64,000 nucleotides of DNA from Aphrophora alni (GCA_963513935.1 OY740768.1:62041523-62105522); one strand, 5' to 3'. Positions 10,871 through 22,242 are shown, numbered from the stretch's first letter. Notes: generated by a model from the sequence alone, not told the origin. Numbers and translations: made by a program.

Positions 10871-12559
10871 AGAATTCTACTTTACTTTTTTGTTATGTGA
10901 TTAATTAACAATTACTTTATTATCCCACGATCTGGGCGAAAATATAAAAACAAAAATTATTCTTTTCAACTTTTAGTTGTTTTTACAATTAATACGCAAA
11001 ACAAACTTTTCCATTTTAAATTATTACAATTTATTTAAATATAAATCTATAACAAAACACATTTACATAATTTTAAATTATTGGTCTTAACTAATTCCAT
11101 TTATTCTTCATTCATTCTTTAACCTAATTTATTCATTTAAAATGGGATTTTTATTTTTATATTTTAATACTATTCAAGGCCTTGTAAATGTCTTTACCTT
11201 GAATATCTCCACACAATAATTTTATCAATCTTAAATCTACTTTTCTAATGAAACGTAACTTTACATAACATTTATTGAATTTGTTTTTCTAATAATAATT
11301 CCTTTTGAATTTTCTACAATTTACAATTTAACTTTACTTTACTTTATTGAATTTGTAAACGGTTTGCTCAGTTTGATTATTCTATTTGCATTTACTCTTA
11401 TCTCGGGTCGGGATCTTTTCTGGCTCAATTTAAGTGAAATTTATTTATAATTATTTATATAAAAGATAACAATTTGGTACTTATCGAAACGTCGTTCCCA
11501 TCAATTGGTTGATTTTTCACCGTACAGTACACTACACTACTACAGACTCTTGCTCTATTTATTCACCTCACTGATCGATGCACTTTTATAACTTTCTTCT
11601 CTGACGTTCTAGAGTGTCTGATTCCAGCTCCCTTATCGGCGATGAATGTTAATTCCTTTTCACTTGTAGATCGTAATTCCCCTTTGAAACTCTGCTAGGC
11701 TCACTTACACTTCTTACTTGCAATTTAACCAACTCTCTTACTTGACTTTAACAACAATTACTCTACTTAGGCTGACTTAGAGACGTCTTGCCTCTTTTGT
11801 CAACTGTTCTCGAAGATTTCCTGAACCACAGAGCAGAATACCTCTGGTCCCAGTCCTTGACTCTACGGCTTCCCTTTCAAGACTACTTTCCTTTCGAAAA
11901 TTCGGTCCCTACCAAATTTTCTTCCTTCTTTGAAACACGAGTTTCGCGTCCTTATCGCTGACTTGTTTAGAACCTTTCAACTTTCACAACACATGTCCTT
12001 TTCCCTGTTTATTTGTGCGTTTCAAATCTGCCCGTTGGTTTTTTCACGTGGGATCACATTTGATTGGTCGACCTACTCTCTTCTTTTGGTTTTTTGTTTT
12101 TTTTTCGAAACAGTTAGAACTTTCTACCCTTAGTACCGTTATAGACGTTAGCTTTCCCTTCGATTTCTCCTTTTTATTTGTTTTTCCCTTTTTTTTGTAC
12201 AATTTTGAACACATCTGCCTTTCCCTAAATATACTGTTATTTGAATGTTTTTTTCTTGTATGCGCGCTTGCTCCTGCAAGGTTAAATAAATCTCTGTCTC
12301 TTTTGTGCTTGACAATTACTTTCCTTTTTAATACCGTTACATTTGCAACCATAAACTGCAGCTGACAGCTGTCGCTTATTCCCTTCTTAAGATAATATTT
12401 GTTTCCATAATAATAATAATTTTATTTTAATTTAGTTTTCCTTTTCTTATTACATGAGTTATTTAATTATTTAGCATTAGATATCATTAATCACATTTAT
12501 TTATACATGATAACATGATATCGTTACAATATGTTTACTAACATGGAAAGAGTTCCAAC
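10871..12559. other. Unclassified block with pyrimidine-rich plus strand
   Basis: About 11400-12370 is clearly richer in C and T on the plus strand and less AT-rich than its surroundings, with CTCTCGGGTCGGGATC-like and CTTTCGAAAATTCGGTCC patches. Its open frames (for example 11930-12365) are low-complexity Phe/Leu/Ser translations and look accidental. It may be the non-coding part or LTR of an old element. I see no ORF, terminal repeat or target duplication to prove this. Confidence 0.35.
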
Positions 12560-13090
12560 TTATACAAAATCGTTAAACATAGGTAATGATCCGCATCTCA
12601 TATACACTAATGGAAATATATTCTTGAAAAGGAGCACACTTGGACATCTGTATGTTCAATGATATTAGGTAGTCGTTTTTACTGATATAAAATCTTAAAT
12701 CATAGGTTGTAACGGGCATCTAATAAATTTATATTCTTCCAAATTGGAGTACACCTGGTACGTTCATTAACAGCAGGGAAGTATTCTTAAGCATATGAAA
12801 TTTGTAAACATATTTAGTGATGGTTACCTCATAGATAATAAATGAGTTGTATCCTTCCAAATCTGAGTCCACCTGAGGCCTTGGATGTGTATTAACCGTA
12901 TTTACGACGTCCAGGTCATATGAAATGTTTAAACATAAATAGTGACTGGCGTTTCATATATAATAATGGAGTTCTATTCTTGTAAAAGGGAGTTAACCTG
13001 GACACATGGATGAGCATAGGTACCCATATAAAGTATTTAAACGTAACTAGTGATGGTTTTATTACATCTGGATGTTCATTATATACCATT
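12560..13090. repeat. ~120-bp degenerate repeat, block B
   Basis: About four units with the landmarks TCATATACACTAATGGAAATATATTCTT (12598 area), CTAATAAATTTATATTCTTCC (about 12720), TCATAGATAATAAATGAG (about 12830) and TCATATATAATAATGGAG (about 12953), roughly 110-125 bases apart. Each unit has a TTTAAACATAxxTAGTGATGG segment. Confidence 0.7.
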
Positions 13091-14655
13091 CGTAGGGGAA
13101 AATTTTACCAAGAAACGAAGGAGAGCTTTGGAACGAAACGAATGGTCATGTCAAGTGGAGAAATTTACTTATTTAGTTCGCTCGGTGAATTTGGCCTCTT
13201 TTAAATCTAGCAGTATCTGAGTTAACCATTACAGAAAAACAAAATAACACATAACACTAGTTCCCTCTTTTAAAATAAAAAGAACAATTTTGTAATGAAA
13301 CAATTTGTAACAACCTTATCTTCATTACAGATTAAATTTAAAGAACTTTCAAACACCACAGACATACTCGGTCCATCAGGTGGTGGCATCTGGTGTATAA
13401 TCCCTGAATTTTGCCTCGCCTAACTGAACCGTGGACTTGTGCCGGCCTTATCGGCAGATTATTCAGTCTAGTTATCATACTTGAATTATTAAGTCGTCTT
13501 CTACGCACGTGATAAAATTTTCTTCTCCGTTCGTTAAAACGTTGATCTAAAGTCTTTCAAAATGAGTCTAAATCTCTCTTACGCGTGCAAATAACTTGCT
13601 AAACCGAATACGCGAACGTGACTTGTTCAACGAACTGTCTACTTTTCACCACTGTATCACATTTGACCATCAAAACCCATGTTTCATCATACCAGGTAAT
13701 TCGTTTAAAAGAATTTCATTTTGAGTAAATTAAGTTGACCATATTAAGAGAATATGTATTTTTATTTCAGGAATGTAAAATTTAGAAATATTTTCAATCA
13801 TAATTAAATTTTAAGTTATCTGTAAATTCTTTTAAAGCGTAAATTCATATAATCTTTATAAAATCAAAGTAATTAATCTTCAATATAAAATCAGTATAAA
13901 ATCAAAATTATAATCTTCAGCTAATTATAAAAAACAAAGCATTAATTAATGAATCATTAAATTTAATTGCAAATAAGATTGTATTGCTTGTAAATTGTAC
14001 CAGCTTAGATTCAAACAAAGGAAAAGCTTCTTTTCTATCTTGGATAACGTAAAGTCATTTTGTGATTTATTTGAATATAGCCTATATAGCATTTTGTCTT
14101 TAAAGAAATTGCCTTTTTACAGAAAAAAATATGTTGCTCATAAACCTAGAACCGAAATGTGTAAACCTGTCTAGAAGTGTCTGTGCTCTATTTAATTAGT
14201 ATATGTTTTTCAACAGCAAAAGCTGGTTAGAGCATGTGGTAACAAAGAACTAAGGTTCCAGCACAATTTCAAGTTCAGGCAAAACTGAGGACTTCCTTTA
14301 AGTTATAAAAAAAAAAAAAAACACAAAAAAAACACAAAATAATGAACTGTCTAGGTTAGAAATTAATCTAGTGACAAATAAACTTGAACTGTTCTGTGAA
14401 ATAAGGTTAAATGTTTGATGAACTAGACGTAATAATAATTCTTGAAAAAAAAAAAAAAAAAGAAATGTACATAATGCAAAGATAAAATAATAGGAAGGGA
14501 TACGCATGCACTTTACGCTTTACGACCCCAAAGGGGTTAAATTTTCACAGTTCAAAAAGATTGAAGTCAATATACCTTTTTTTTAATAGATAATCTAAAG
14601 TAAATTTTCCTTCTACAGTTGGCCAACTTACTTTTCCACATGTAACTAATTATGT

Positions 14656-14657
<2 letters not shown>
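13091..14657. other. AT-rich sequence with poly-A runs
   Basis: No gene seen. A less AT-rich patch at about 13370-13690 is unclassified. Poly-A runs at about 14307-14336 and 14444-14461 could be tails of short retroposons but no heads were recognised. Confidence 0.4.

Positions 14658-14707
<50 letters not shown>
14658..14707. repeat. (TA)n microsatellite
   Basis: Uninterrupted TA run of about 50 bases at the outer side of the candidate LTR of the errantivirus-like relic. Confidence 0.9.
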
Positions 14708-14709
<2 letters not shown>

Positions 14710-15032
14710 TTAATGTTTTTCTTGTGAAAAACGTGTTTTTAAAAAATGCTTTATTTATTAAAAACAATAACAGATTTTACAATAATAACAAATTACAATA
14801 ATTATTATTATTGGAGAGAACTTGTAACATGATGTTCACTCACTGGTAACCAGACAGACTCTGTTCTTACATTGTTTCTTAACCTTAAAAGTAAACTATG
14901 GTCTAAGCCTATTCCTAAGAACTGCAACTGCGGTTTTGTTGATTAGTAATCGTAATTCCTACAGCTACATATATGACAAAGGTTTTGTCATATATTACTT
15001 ATGTAATATTTAGTTAATTTAATTATATAACT
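14708..15032 (-). repeat. Candidate 3' LTR of errantivirus-like relic
   Basis: On the minus strand the env-like frame ends over a purine-rich tract (AGGGATGGAGG, 15043-15033) directly followed by AGTTATATAATT. This is the arrangement of errantiviruses, whose LTRs begin AGTTA and whose env stop overlaps the LTR. The following 320 bases contain an AATAAATAAAGCA polyadenylation signal near 14750. No second LTR is in the window, so the far end near the TA microsatellite is inferred. Confidence 0.45.
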
Positions 15033-15771
15033 CCTCCATCCCTAAATAAAACATCCGGAGGTGGATGTTGATTGTCTACTACTGGATTTCTATTATTTTG
15101 ACATTTTTTATAAGTAAAATATATTATAATTATAATTATTATTACATAGATTAACATTGTCCATAAATTCAAGTTATAATTAATAATTTTTTTCTGTAGC
15201 ATAGGTAAAACATTATACAATACTATCATTAATTTCCAGTGCTGTGTATTGACAATCATTAGTTTTAACAGAATGCAAAATAGATTTTTCACAATCTAAA
15301 TTATTGTGATTCACTAGTTCGTGTGAACACAAAAATTTCATTCTAATTTTATTTTTACATACATTGTCTAAACCTATTAGTTTAGTGTCTGACATTAAAA
15401 TGTTTTTAACCTTAGGAATTATAGTAGCATAATTAGATTCATATTTAGTTGGAATAGGATATAGTTTATACAACTTAAACTCTTCTTCTTCTACAATTGG
15501 TAGCCTTAAAAATAAATTATTTCGTCATTATTTATTCTACAGCTTATTTCTATTATGTTTTCAAAGTCCCACACATTTTCTATGCTTGCCGTTAATGGCA
15601 ACTGATCACCATAAAATTTATGAATTTTTACAATTTCATCGAACAATTCTCTTGTGGATATAATACTGGGGTGGAATACTCCTAGCTTACAAAAGGTTAA
15701 TGAATTTTCTAAATCTACGATTATACTCAGTACAATATTATATAGTATATTTAATTGATTAAGTATATCTC
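15023..15771 (-). pseudogene. env: Errantivirus-like envelope gene relic
   Basis: Three minus-strand segments follow directly after the pol frame. The first (about 15770-15520) contains DLENSLTFCKLGVFHPSII, the helical E-x-A/S-x-x-F-xx-LG-x-HPSII pattern of insect retroviral and baculovirus F-like envelope proteins. The second (15473-15213) begins MYKLYPIPT and carries spaced cysteines. The third (15292-15023) contains a long hydrophobic membrane span (LWTMLIYVIIIIIIIYF) followed by a basic KKC tail. The pieces are in different frames, so the gene is dead. An envelope-bearing Ty3/gypsy element (Errantivirus) is the best explanation. Described only as found. Confidence 0.65.
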
Positions 15772-17310
15772 TTATCTCTGTTGTGATTGAGATGGCTTCT
15801 CTAAGGAACAGGAAGGACCTGGAACATGATTAATTGTATTAATTTCCTTAAATTTGGCTGTTTTCCTCGGTCTCTTAATGTTGGACAAATGTATTTTCAT
15901 CTTTGTGTTATAATGCCTGGCTCGAATTTCGGCGGTTTTCTTATCTTTATCTGTCGTCAATATTTGTTCCTTATTAAATTTATTTTTTGTTTTGCTTTGT
16001 TTTTGTACATTCTTTACATAAACGTCTGTTGGAATCTCAGGTAGTGGTTCCTTATTTTGGTTTCTTTTGTTTTGAATGTCTTCCTTAATTTTTTGATTGG
16101 CTTGTCTAATATGTTCGTATAATTTTCTGGTCTTCTCCTTATGAGTTATTACATAATCATTGATAAGCTGATTTTCTATGTCCATGTCTAAGATGTTGTT
16201 AGAATTTACATGTCCATATAGTACTTCAAAAGGTGTCAGTCTAGTCACGGAATGTATACTATTGTTATATGCAATGACTGCATATTTCACTTTCTTTACA
16301 ATATTATCTTTCCTGAATTCTTCTTGGTTATTTAATAATCTTGCATGTTCAATCAAAGTGGAATGGAATCTTTCACATAATCCATTAGAAGGTGGATGTT
16401 GGGTGGATGTGAAGTGAATTTTTATTTTGTGAAGTTCAGTGATCTCCTTTATTATCCTATTACTAAATTCAGTTCCATTGTCTGACACTATAAGCTCAGG
16501 AATTCCGTAGTGTGCGAAATAATCTAGGAGTTTATCAGCAACTTCTGTGGCGTGTGCTCCTCCTACACGATACACTTGCGCGTAACGAGAGAATCCGTCT
16601 ATTATGCTGAGAAATCTGTTTTTCTCTAATGATATGCTATCTACATAAATTACTTGTAATGGTCTTACAGGTGTAGGCGTAAGATTCATTTCTAATTTCA
16701 GAGGTACTCTTTCATATTTTGATTTCAAACAAATATCACAGTTATTGATAAAATTTTGAATGTGTCCTTTAATATTCGGCCAATAGTATTTCCTCCTTAT
16801 CTGCTCATACGTTTCCTGCATCCCACGATGGTTGGTCTTGCTTGTGTGATAATTATTTATTATTTCCTGAATTTCGTCTTCTCTAGTTATATCTATTAAT
16901 TTGGTGTTACATTTAACTAAACAAAGTTTAGAATTCTTAAAGTTTCTGGATACACATATTGCAAATTTCTCATAGACATCGTTTTCAAAATAAACATTAT
17001 ACTTAACTTTTGGCACTAGATATTCTTTTATAAATTTAATAATATCGTTTTCAAAATTATTTTCAGACAATTCAACAATTAATCTTAATTTCGATGTTCC
17101 AAACAATTTCACTATTTTTACTCCTTTGGGTTGGTATTTTACAGTTGATACAAAAATTTGATTTTTACCAAAATTTACCGGCTCGTCCGAAATTGGAATT
17201 TCTACCGATGTGTTACCTTCAAAGTTTGAATTGATCGTTTGGTCATTTGTTTCATCGATTTCCTCTTGATTAACAGCGTTGTCTTCTTCTAAGTCAAAGT
17301 TCACGATCAT
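15772..17310 (-). CDS. pol: Ty3/gypsy (errantivirus-like) integrase frame
   Basis: A 512-residue open frame carrying the integrase end of pol. In order: an acidic N-terminal part, an HHCC zinc-binding region (YHTSKTNHRGMQETYEQI with Kx-YYWPN, then CDICLKSK, residues roughly 155-200), and the DDE core with VDSIS (first Asp), VSDNGTEF (second Asp) and SNGLCERFHSTL (Glu), followed by a basic C-terminal tail with KNVQKQSKTKN-like stretches. All three catalytic acids are present. The reverse transcriptase is missing. The frame is an open remnant of a truncated element, not a host gene; domestication is not suggested by anything visible. The env relic lies downstream and the RNase H fragment upstream, with a frame break between. 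Confidence 0.88.
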   Translation of the reverse strand: MIVNFDLEEDNAVNQEEIDETNDQTINSNFEGNTSVEIPISDEPVNFGKNQIFVSTVKYQPKGVKIVKLFGTSKLRLIVELSENNFENDIIKFIKEYLVPKVKYNVYFENDVYEKFAICVSRNFKNSKLCLVKCNTKLIDITREDEIQEIINNYHTSKTNHRGMQETYEQIRRKYYWPNIKGHIQNFINNCDICLKSKYERVPLKLEMNLTPTPVRPLQVIYVDSISLEKNRFLSIIDGFSRYAQVYRVGGAHATEVADKLLDYFAHYGIPELIVSDNGTEFSNRIIKEITELHKIKIHFTSTQHPPSNGLCERFHSTLIEHARLLNNQEEFRKDNIVKKVKYAVIAYNNSIHSVTRLTPFEVLYGHVNSNNILDMDIENQLINDYVITHKEKTRKLYEHIRQANQKIKEDIQNKRNQNKEPLPEIPTDVYVKNVQKQSKTKNKFNKEQILTTDKDKKTAEIRARHYNTKMKIHLSNIKRPRKTAKFKEINTINHVPGPSCSLEKPSQSQQR

Positions 17311-17378
17311 TGATTGGTCGTCATCTAATCCATCTAATTCTGGAAAATAGAGTAAGGTTGATTCCGCTGCTGTCCTCT

Positions 17379-17642
17379 CTAATTCTTTTCTTGTGTTATC
17401 ACGAGGTTTTGTTGAGCTTTTTCAGTAATATTTAGCTGAATCCTGGATAGTGCGTCAGCATTTTTATTAGTTTTCCCTTTCTTATATCGTATCTCATAAT
17501 CATATTCTTCTAGCTTGAGTCGCCATCTTAAGAGCTTAGAGCTAGGTTCTTTGACAGAAAATAGCCACTGTAACGGTTTGTGATCGGTGAAAATGTTGAA
17601 TTTTCTCCCAAATAAATATGGTCTAATAATTACTATTTCCAC
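17379..17642 (-). pseudogene. pol: Ty3/gypsy RNase H fragment
   Basis: The minus-strand frame reads RPYLFGRKFNIFTDHKPLQW, SSKLLRWRLKLEEYDYEI and KGKTNKNADALSRI, the end of the pol RNase H domain (TDHKPL and NADALSR are diagnostic). The sequence is lost just upstream of RPYLFG at about 17642, which is the 5' truncation of the element: gag, protease and RT are absent. Confidence 0.88.
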
Positions 17643-18119
17643 TAGACTAAATTAAACAAATGGTAAGTAACCCCTGTGCCCTAGAGTAGTAAAATCTAAT
17701 AGGCTGAGTCTAAACGACAATTTTCCCGGTCTCTCTGCCTTACAAGTTCCTTATACTTAACTAAATTCCCCTGGTTTAAATTGTTTTAAATGATTGCCTA
17801 ACATAAATATATAACATAATATGATAGGTATAAAAGTCAAATATATACAGAATAAACTTGTACTTACGTATTCACGCAGATCAAACTTGGAACTGAACTG
17901 GATTGTGAGAATCAAAAAAAGGGGGGGTAATTATAGTGGCGGGTTATGTGGAGTTACGCTGGGGACACGGATCTTGTAAATGTCATGGTCGCTGTTTTCC
18001 CAGACTTAGCACGTTATGCAAATTCCCACATGTGAACATCTGCCTTTTGTTAATTCCCCCATACATACGCACATCTGTTCTTTGGTAAACTAAAAAAAAA
18101 AAGTTAGGTTGCTGTCAGC
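17643..18119. other. Flank of the truncated LTR element
   Basis: No coding signature. A run AAAAAAAGGGGGGG at about 17916-17929 and several GC-richer patches are present; no second LTR recognised. Confidence 0.4.
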
Positions 18120-19130
18120 CCACGATGAAAAACTGGAAGTCTAACGGTTAAAGCTCAATTTGGTGCATTTTATATTAAAAAACAATATGGTGGACTTTTG
18201 GGACGCATGTTGGGGGTTATTATGCAAGCCTAGCGGTTTAAAAACAAGCCTCGCGGTTATGACACAATACGGTGTAATTTACGCTGAAAACCAAATGACT
18301 GGCAGGTATAAAACAAGTATGTGCAGCTTACTCTACCAAAAACAAAGATGGCGGACGGGTAGGTCGCAAGTCTTTGCAGTTTATGTTAAAAAACAAGAAG
18401 GCGGTCAGTTAGGCCACAAGTCAATGTAATTTACAATAAAACCCAAATTCTGTCATTTATGTCGCAAGTCTGTGAAGTTTACTCTACCAAAAACAAATAT
18501 GGCGGTCGGTTAGGCCCCACGTCGTTGCAGTTTATGTTGAAAAACAAGAAGGCGAACGGTTAGGCCACACGTTGGAGCATTTTACGCTGAAAACCAAAAT
18601 TTTGGCAGTTATGCGCAATTCTGTGCATTTTACTGTACCAAAAAAAAAGATGGCGGTCGGTTAGGCCCCACGTCGTTGCAGTTTATGTTGAAAAACAAGA
18701 AGGCGAACGGTTAGGCCACACGTTGGAGCATTTTACGCTGAAAACCAAAATTTTGGCAGTTATGCGCAATTCTGTGCATTTTACTCTACCAAAAACAAAT
18801 ATGGCGGTCGGTTAGGCCCCACGTCGTTGCAGTTTATGTTGAAAAACAAGAAGGCGAGCGGTTAGGCCACACGTTGGAGCATTTTACGCTGAAAACCAAA
18901 ATTTTGGCAGTTATGCGCAATTCTGTGCATTTTACTGTACCAAAAACAAAGATGGCGGTCGGTTAGGCCCCACGTCGTTGCAGTTTATGTTGAAAAACAA
19001 GAAGGCGAACGGTTAGGCCACACGTTGGAGCATTTTACGCTGAAAACCAAAATTTTGGCAGTTATGCGCAATTCTGTGCATTTTACTGTACCAAAAACAA
19101 AGATGGCGGTCGGTTAGGCCACAAGTGGGT
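18120..19130. repeat. 151-bp higher-order satellite of three ~50-bp monomers
   Basis: The motif GGCGGTCGGTTAGGCC starts at 18501, 18652, 18803, 18954 and 19105, exactly 151 bases apart, and a related site is at 18350. Each 151-bp unit contains three related monomers that begin AAAAACAAATATGGCGG, AAAAACAAGAAGGCG and AAAACCAAAATTTTGGCAG and end CAGTTTATGTTG, CATTTTACGCTG and CATTTTACTGTACC. Units at 18501-19104 are nearly identical; 18120-18500 is diverged monomers of the same kind. The array ends at about 19130. This indicates recent amplification of a three-monomer unit. Confidence 0.93.
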
Positions 19131-19289
19131 GCAGTTGAAGTTATAAATAGACGATTCTGATTGGTCGAGAAACGGTCACGTGACCAAATGGACTCGAGAA
19201 TAACTCCATAAGAGCCCATGTTGGGGCCAAATCCCCGCGATTTTTACTTATGTCGGTACAATTAACAGGTTAAATTATCCTACCCACCT
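19131..19289. other. Spacer between satellites
   Basis: Unique-looking sequence with the partial palindrome GGTCACGTGACC at 19173-19184 (an E-box-type core). No other feature. Confidence 0.4.
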
Positions 19290-19530
19290 GAAACTCTGAA
19301 GCATATGCATTGATGTTTATCTTGTAGGTAATTATGGAATTATATTCTTCCAAATAGGAGTACATATGGGGATCTGAACGTTCATTATCAGTATCAAGCG
19401 TTCTCACCTTCAGAATTACTTTAAACATAATTAGTGATGCGTATCTCATATACAATAATGGAGTAACATTCTTGCAAATCGAAATTCACCTGGGTATCTG
19501 GATGTTTATTAACAGTATGGAACTGTTAGC
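19290..19530. repeat. ~120-bp degenerate repeat, block C
   Basis: Two units with CCAAATAGGAGTACAT, GTTCATTATCAGTAT, TTTAAACATAATTAGTGATGCG, CATATACAATAATGGAG and CACCTGGGTATCTGGATG, the same landmarks as at 10615-10870 and 12560-13090. Confidence 0.65.
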
Positions 19531-20270
19531 TCGACCATTAATGGAATTTCGTTAGTATGTTTGTTGGTGTATTTGTTGAGCAGTAACTCATCAGTGGATC
19601 ACATATATACTGAGTATGAGTGTAGCAATTTCGTTTTATTTCTAGCTGGCTCTACTATTTACATCTCTGGATGTATTCTTAGATTAGACCCCCCTCTATT
19701 CCTCTATACTATTAAGCCGCTATTGACCAACTCTTGTTCTCTTCCAAACCTGACGCTATTAGCCTATTTAAGGACTAATTTATATAAATAAGCTTTTCTT
19801 TATATATTTTTGTAATGCAATCATGACTGAATGAGTTTTTACTTTAAACAACAAAATCCGATCGAAGTATGTTTCAGGTTTTATATTTACTTTTTTCCTT
19901 TTTTTTTTTTTAAATAATAGGTACTTATTACAGTTGTCGTATGGTTCTAAGACGCAGGTAATCCGATTAGCAATAAAGCGCAAAGCCCTTAGGGAAAATA
20001 TGAAATAATCTAAAAGAGGCATAATGGTCAAACTTAAAAGAAGATTAAAATAAAATAAAGTATCTAAAACTCTTTATAAAACATTACAACAGAAAATCTG
20101 GAGTAAAATTACAATGAAATGGAATGAAAAATGTAAAACATTACAACGACGTTATCTGGAGCAATATTTGTGTACCAAATAATATAAATTATTATCAAAA
20201 TATAAATACTCGGGGAACCGCTGTCTTAATGCTAATAATTCCGTACATTTCTAATATGCTACTGGTATTC
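19531..20270. other. AT-rich sequence
   Basis: No gene recognised; small open frames lack domains. Confidence 0.45.
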
Positions 20271-20395
20271 AATATAATAATCTCGAAAACAACTGGACGG
20301 ACTTGCGAGTAAGATCTTCCTGGGAGATATTTTTTTTGAAGATAACCAGACGGACTTGGCGAGTAAGAGCTACCTAGGAGTGTTGAGACTTCAGA
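20271..20395. repeat. Diverged ~60-bp tandem pair
   Basis: AACTGGACGGACTTGCGAGTAAGATCTTCCTGGGAG and AACCAGACGGACTTGGCGAGTAAGAGCTACCTAGGAG are two copies about 60 bases apart. Confidence 0.6.
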
Positions 20396-20749
20396 AGAGC
20401 ATCCATGAGGGGCAAGCAGGGTGAGCAAACTTCGTGTATAAACCATATAATTATTTCAGAGACAAGTCATTTTAAACTATAATGAAGAATCAGATTTGTG
20501 ATTCACAAAAATTAGAGTAATTTTGGATTATTAGTAATTCTGAAGATTAAAATATTTGTTATTAGTATATAAGAGAATTAAGAGAAATAGTCTAGTTGAA
20601 TTAAATAATAATGAAATATAAATTATTTAACTGAACCACTGATTTATTTAGTTTAAAGTTAAAGAACCAAGGTGGGAAGCTTGAGTCAGAACACTGGTAA
20701 GTCAAGGGCCTGGCCAACGCTCATAACTATAAAAAACCACGATGACATA

Positions 20750-20885
20750 CTAACGACGTCATTCGTGACTGAAGAGACCGGGAGGGTGGCCATTGGCTCT
20801 TTTCGGCAACTAGGGCCATTTTTGTAATTGAAGAAACTAGCAAGGTGGCCGGAAGCTCTATTAGGTAACTATCAGGAGCCTTACT
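20750..20885. repeat. Diverged ~70-bp tandem pair
   Basis: GACTGAAGAGACCGGGAGGGTGGCCATTGGCTCTT is followed by ATTGAAGAAACTAGCAAGGTGGCCGGAAGCTCTAT about 68 bases later. No coding signature. Confidence 0.5.
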
Positions 20886-22078
20886 CCCGACTTCAAAAAA
20901 CGGGAACTTAACTGTATCTGCTATAGTGAGGGTAAGCAAACAAATTGTCAATTCTAGAAGAAAATTTAACACGTAAAGTAGTGGAATAAGTTTTTCCTTT
21001 TCCTAACAATATTTAGCTCTCCTTAAAAAACTTTGATTTGGAAACAAACTAAAATACATTCTTAATATAATCATATATGTTCAATGACAAAAATACTCAA
21101 GTTAAACACTTCTTCTGAGTGGAAAAATTAAGTTACTAATAATTATCATTAAAATTCTATTTCAATATGACTAGCTGCCTCCCGATAGTTGCCAAATAGA
21201 GCTCCAGCCGCCTTGTCATTTTGTTCAATTACTTTGGGACTAAGAATGAATTTACAATTTATTATTAACATAATTTACAACAATGGTAATTCCTATCATC
21301 ACCCAAATTTTGAAAAATATCTACAGCACTCTATTCTTTAAAGTGAAGGGTAATCCCTGAAGGTAACTTCTGAAAATGGTAACTATGTTACTGAAATGTA
21401 CATAAGGAAATAATTCTTGTTTTATTTAATGGTCGTATTGAGTGTTTGATTTTAATTATTATAGTTAAAGTTTATAATTTTTCAAAATCGGATTTATTGG
21501 TTTTGATCAAACTTCTCTCTAATTTAGTCTCTAAGGAACCAAACAAAATATATTGGTCGCCAATTCTCTAAACATTATCTGGAACTATCAGAACTAAAAC
21601 AGAATATTCTTATGTTTTGTTATAATGGTATGACGATGGAGTAGTGTTTAAATACAAAATGGCATCTTTAAAAGTAAATTTTATGTAATTTTCCAAGGCA
21701 TACATAATTGTATTATTTAAATAAAAAATTAAGATCTGCCTGCATGAGTGTCGAGTTTTGCAAAAGATATAGTATGTTAAAACTCCGTTTAACTTATTTG
21801 AAAAATGTACCGATATTCCATCTTCCTTATTTATATATAGTTTGCGAAAAATGAAAAATGAAGTATATGTAATAAAAAATGGTTTGCAATATAAAACCAA
21901 TATTGAAACACAATGATGAGTAAATGAAATAAATATAGAATGCAATATTATTAGTTAATATTTACCATTGTAAAATTGGTATTTAATTGTAATAAAATAT
22001 TGGACCAATAAATAATTTCGTTATTGGCAACATATTATATTACCGACGTTTATCCATTATTGGAACAAAAACTCGAAT
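20886..22078. other. AT-rich sequence
   Basis: Nothing recognised. The frame 21610-21945 on the minus strand is low complexity and AT-driven. Confidence 0.45.
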
Positions 22079-22242
22079 ACAAGATGTCACAAAATGTTTA
22101 CCTAATCTAATGCGTTTCTACGACAAAGTCGCCATCCTGAGTTATAGTTTAGTTATTGTAGCTCATGTATCACTGAGGGTGGCGACTTTGTCGTTGAAAG
22201 GCGTTTTATGAAGACAACATAATTTAAGTAAGATCTTGTGTG
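22079..22242. repeat. Foldback hairpin element 1
   Basis: TGCGTTTCTACGACAAAGTCGCCATCCTGAG (22111-22141) is the near reverse complement of CTGAGGGTGGCGACTTTGTCGTTGAAAGGCG (22173-22203), with weaker pairing outwards to ACAAGATG and ATCTTGTGT. The loop is about 30 bases. The inner motif CAACGA(C/T)AAAGTCGCC recurs at 32624-32639. Confidence 0.8.

Noticed and set aside
11930..12365. Overlapping frames on both strands, 67-116 codons
   Set aside because: Phe/Ser/Leu-rich low-complexity translation of a pyrimidine-rich strand; no domain and no splice context.
18160..19219. Possible CRISPR array because of regular 151-bp spacing
   Set aside because: The genome is eukaryotic and the whole 151-bp unit is repeated, with no unique spacers; it is a satellite.
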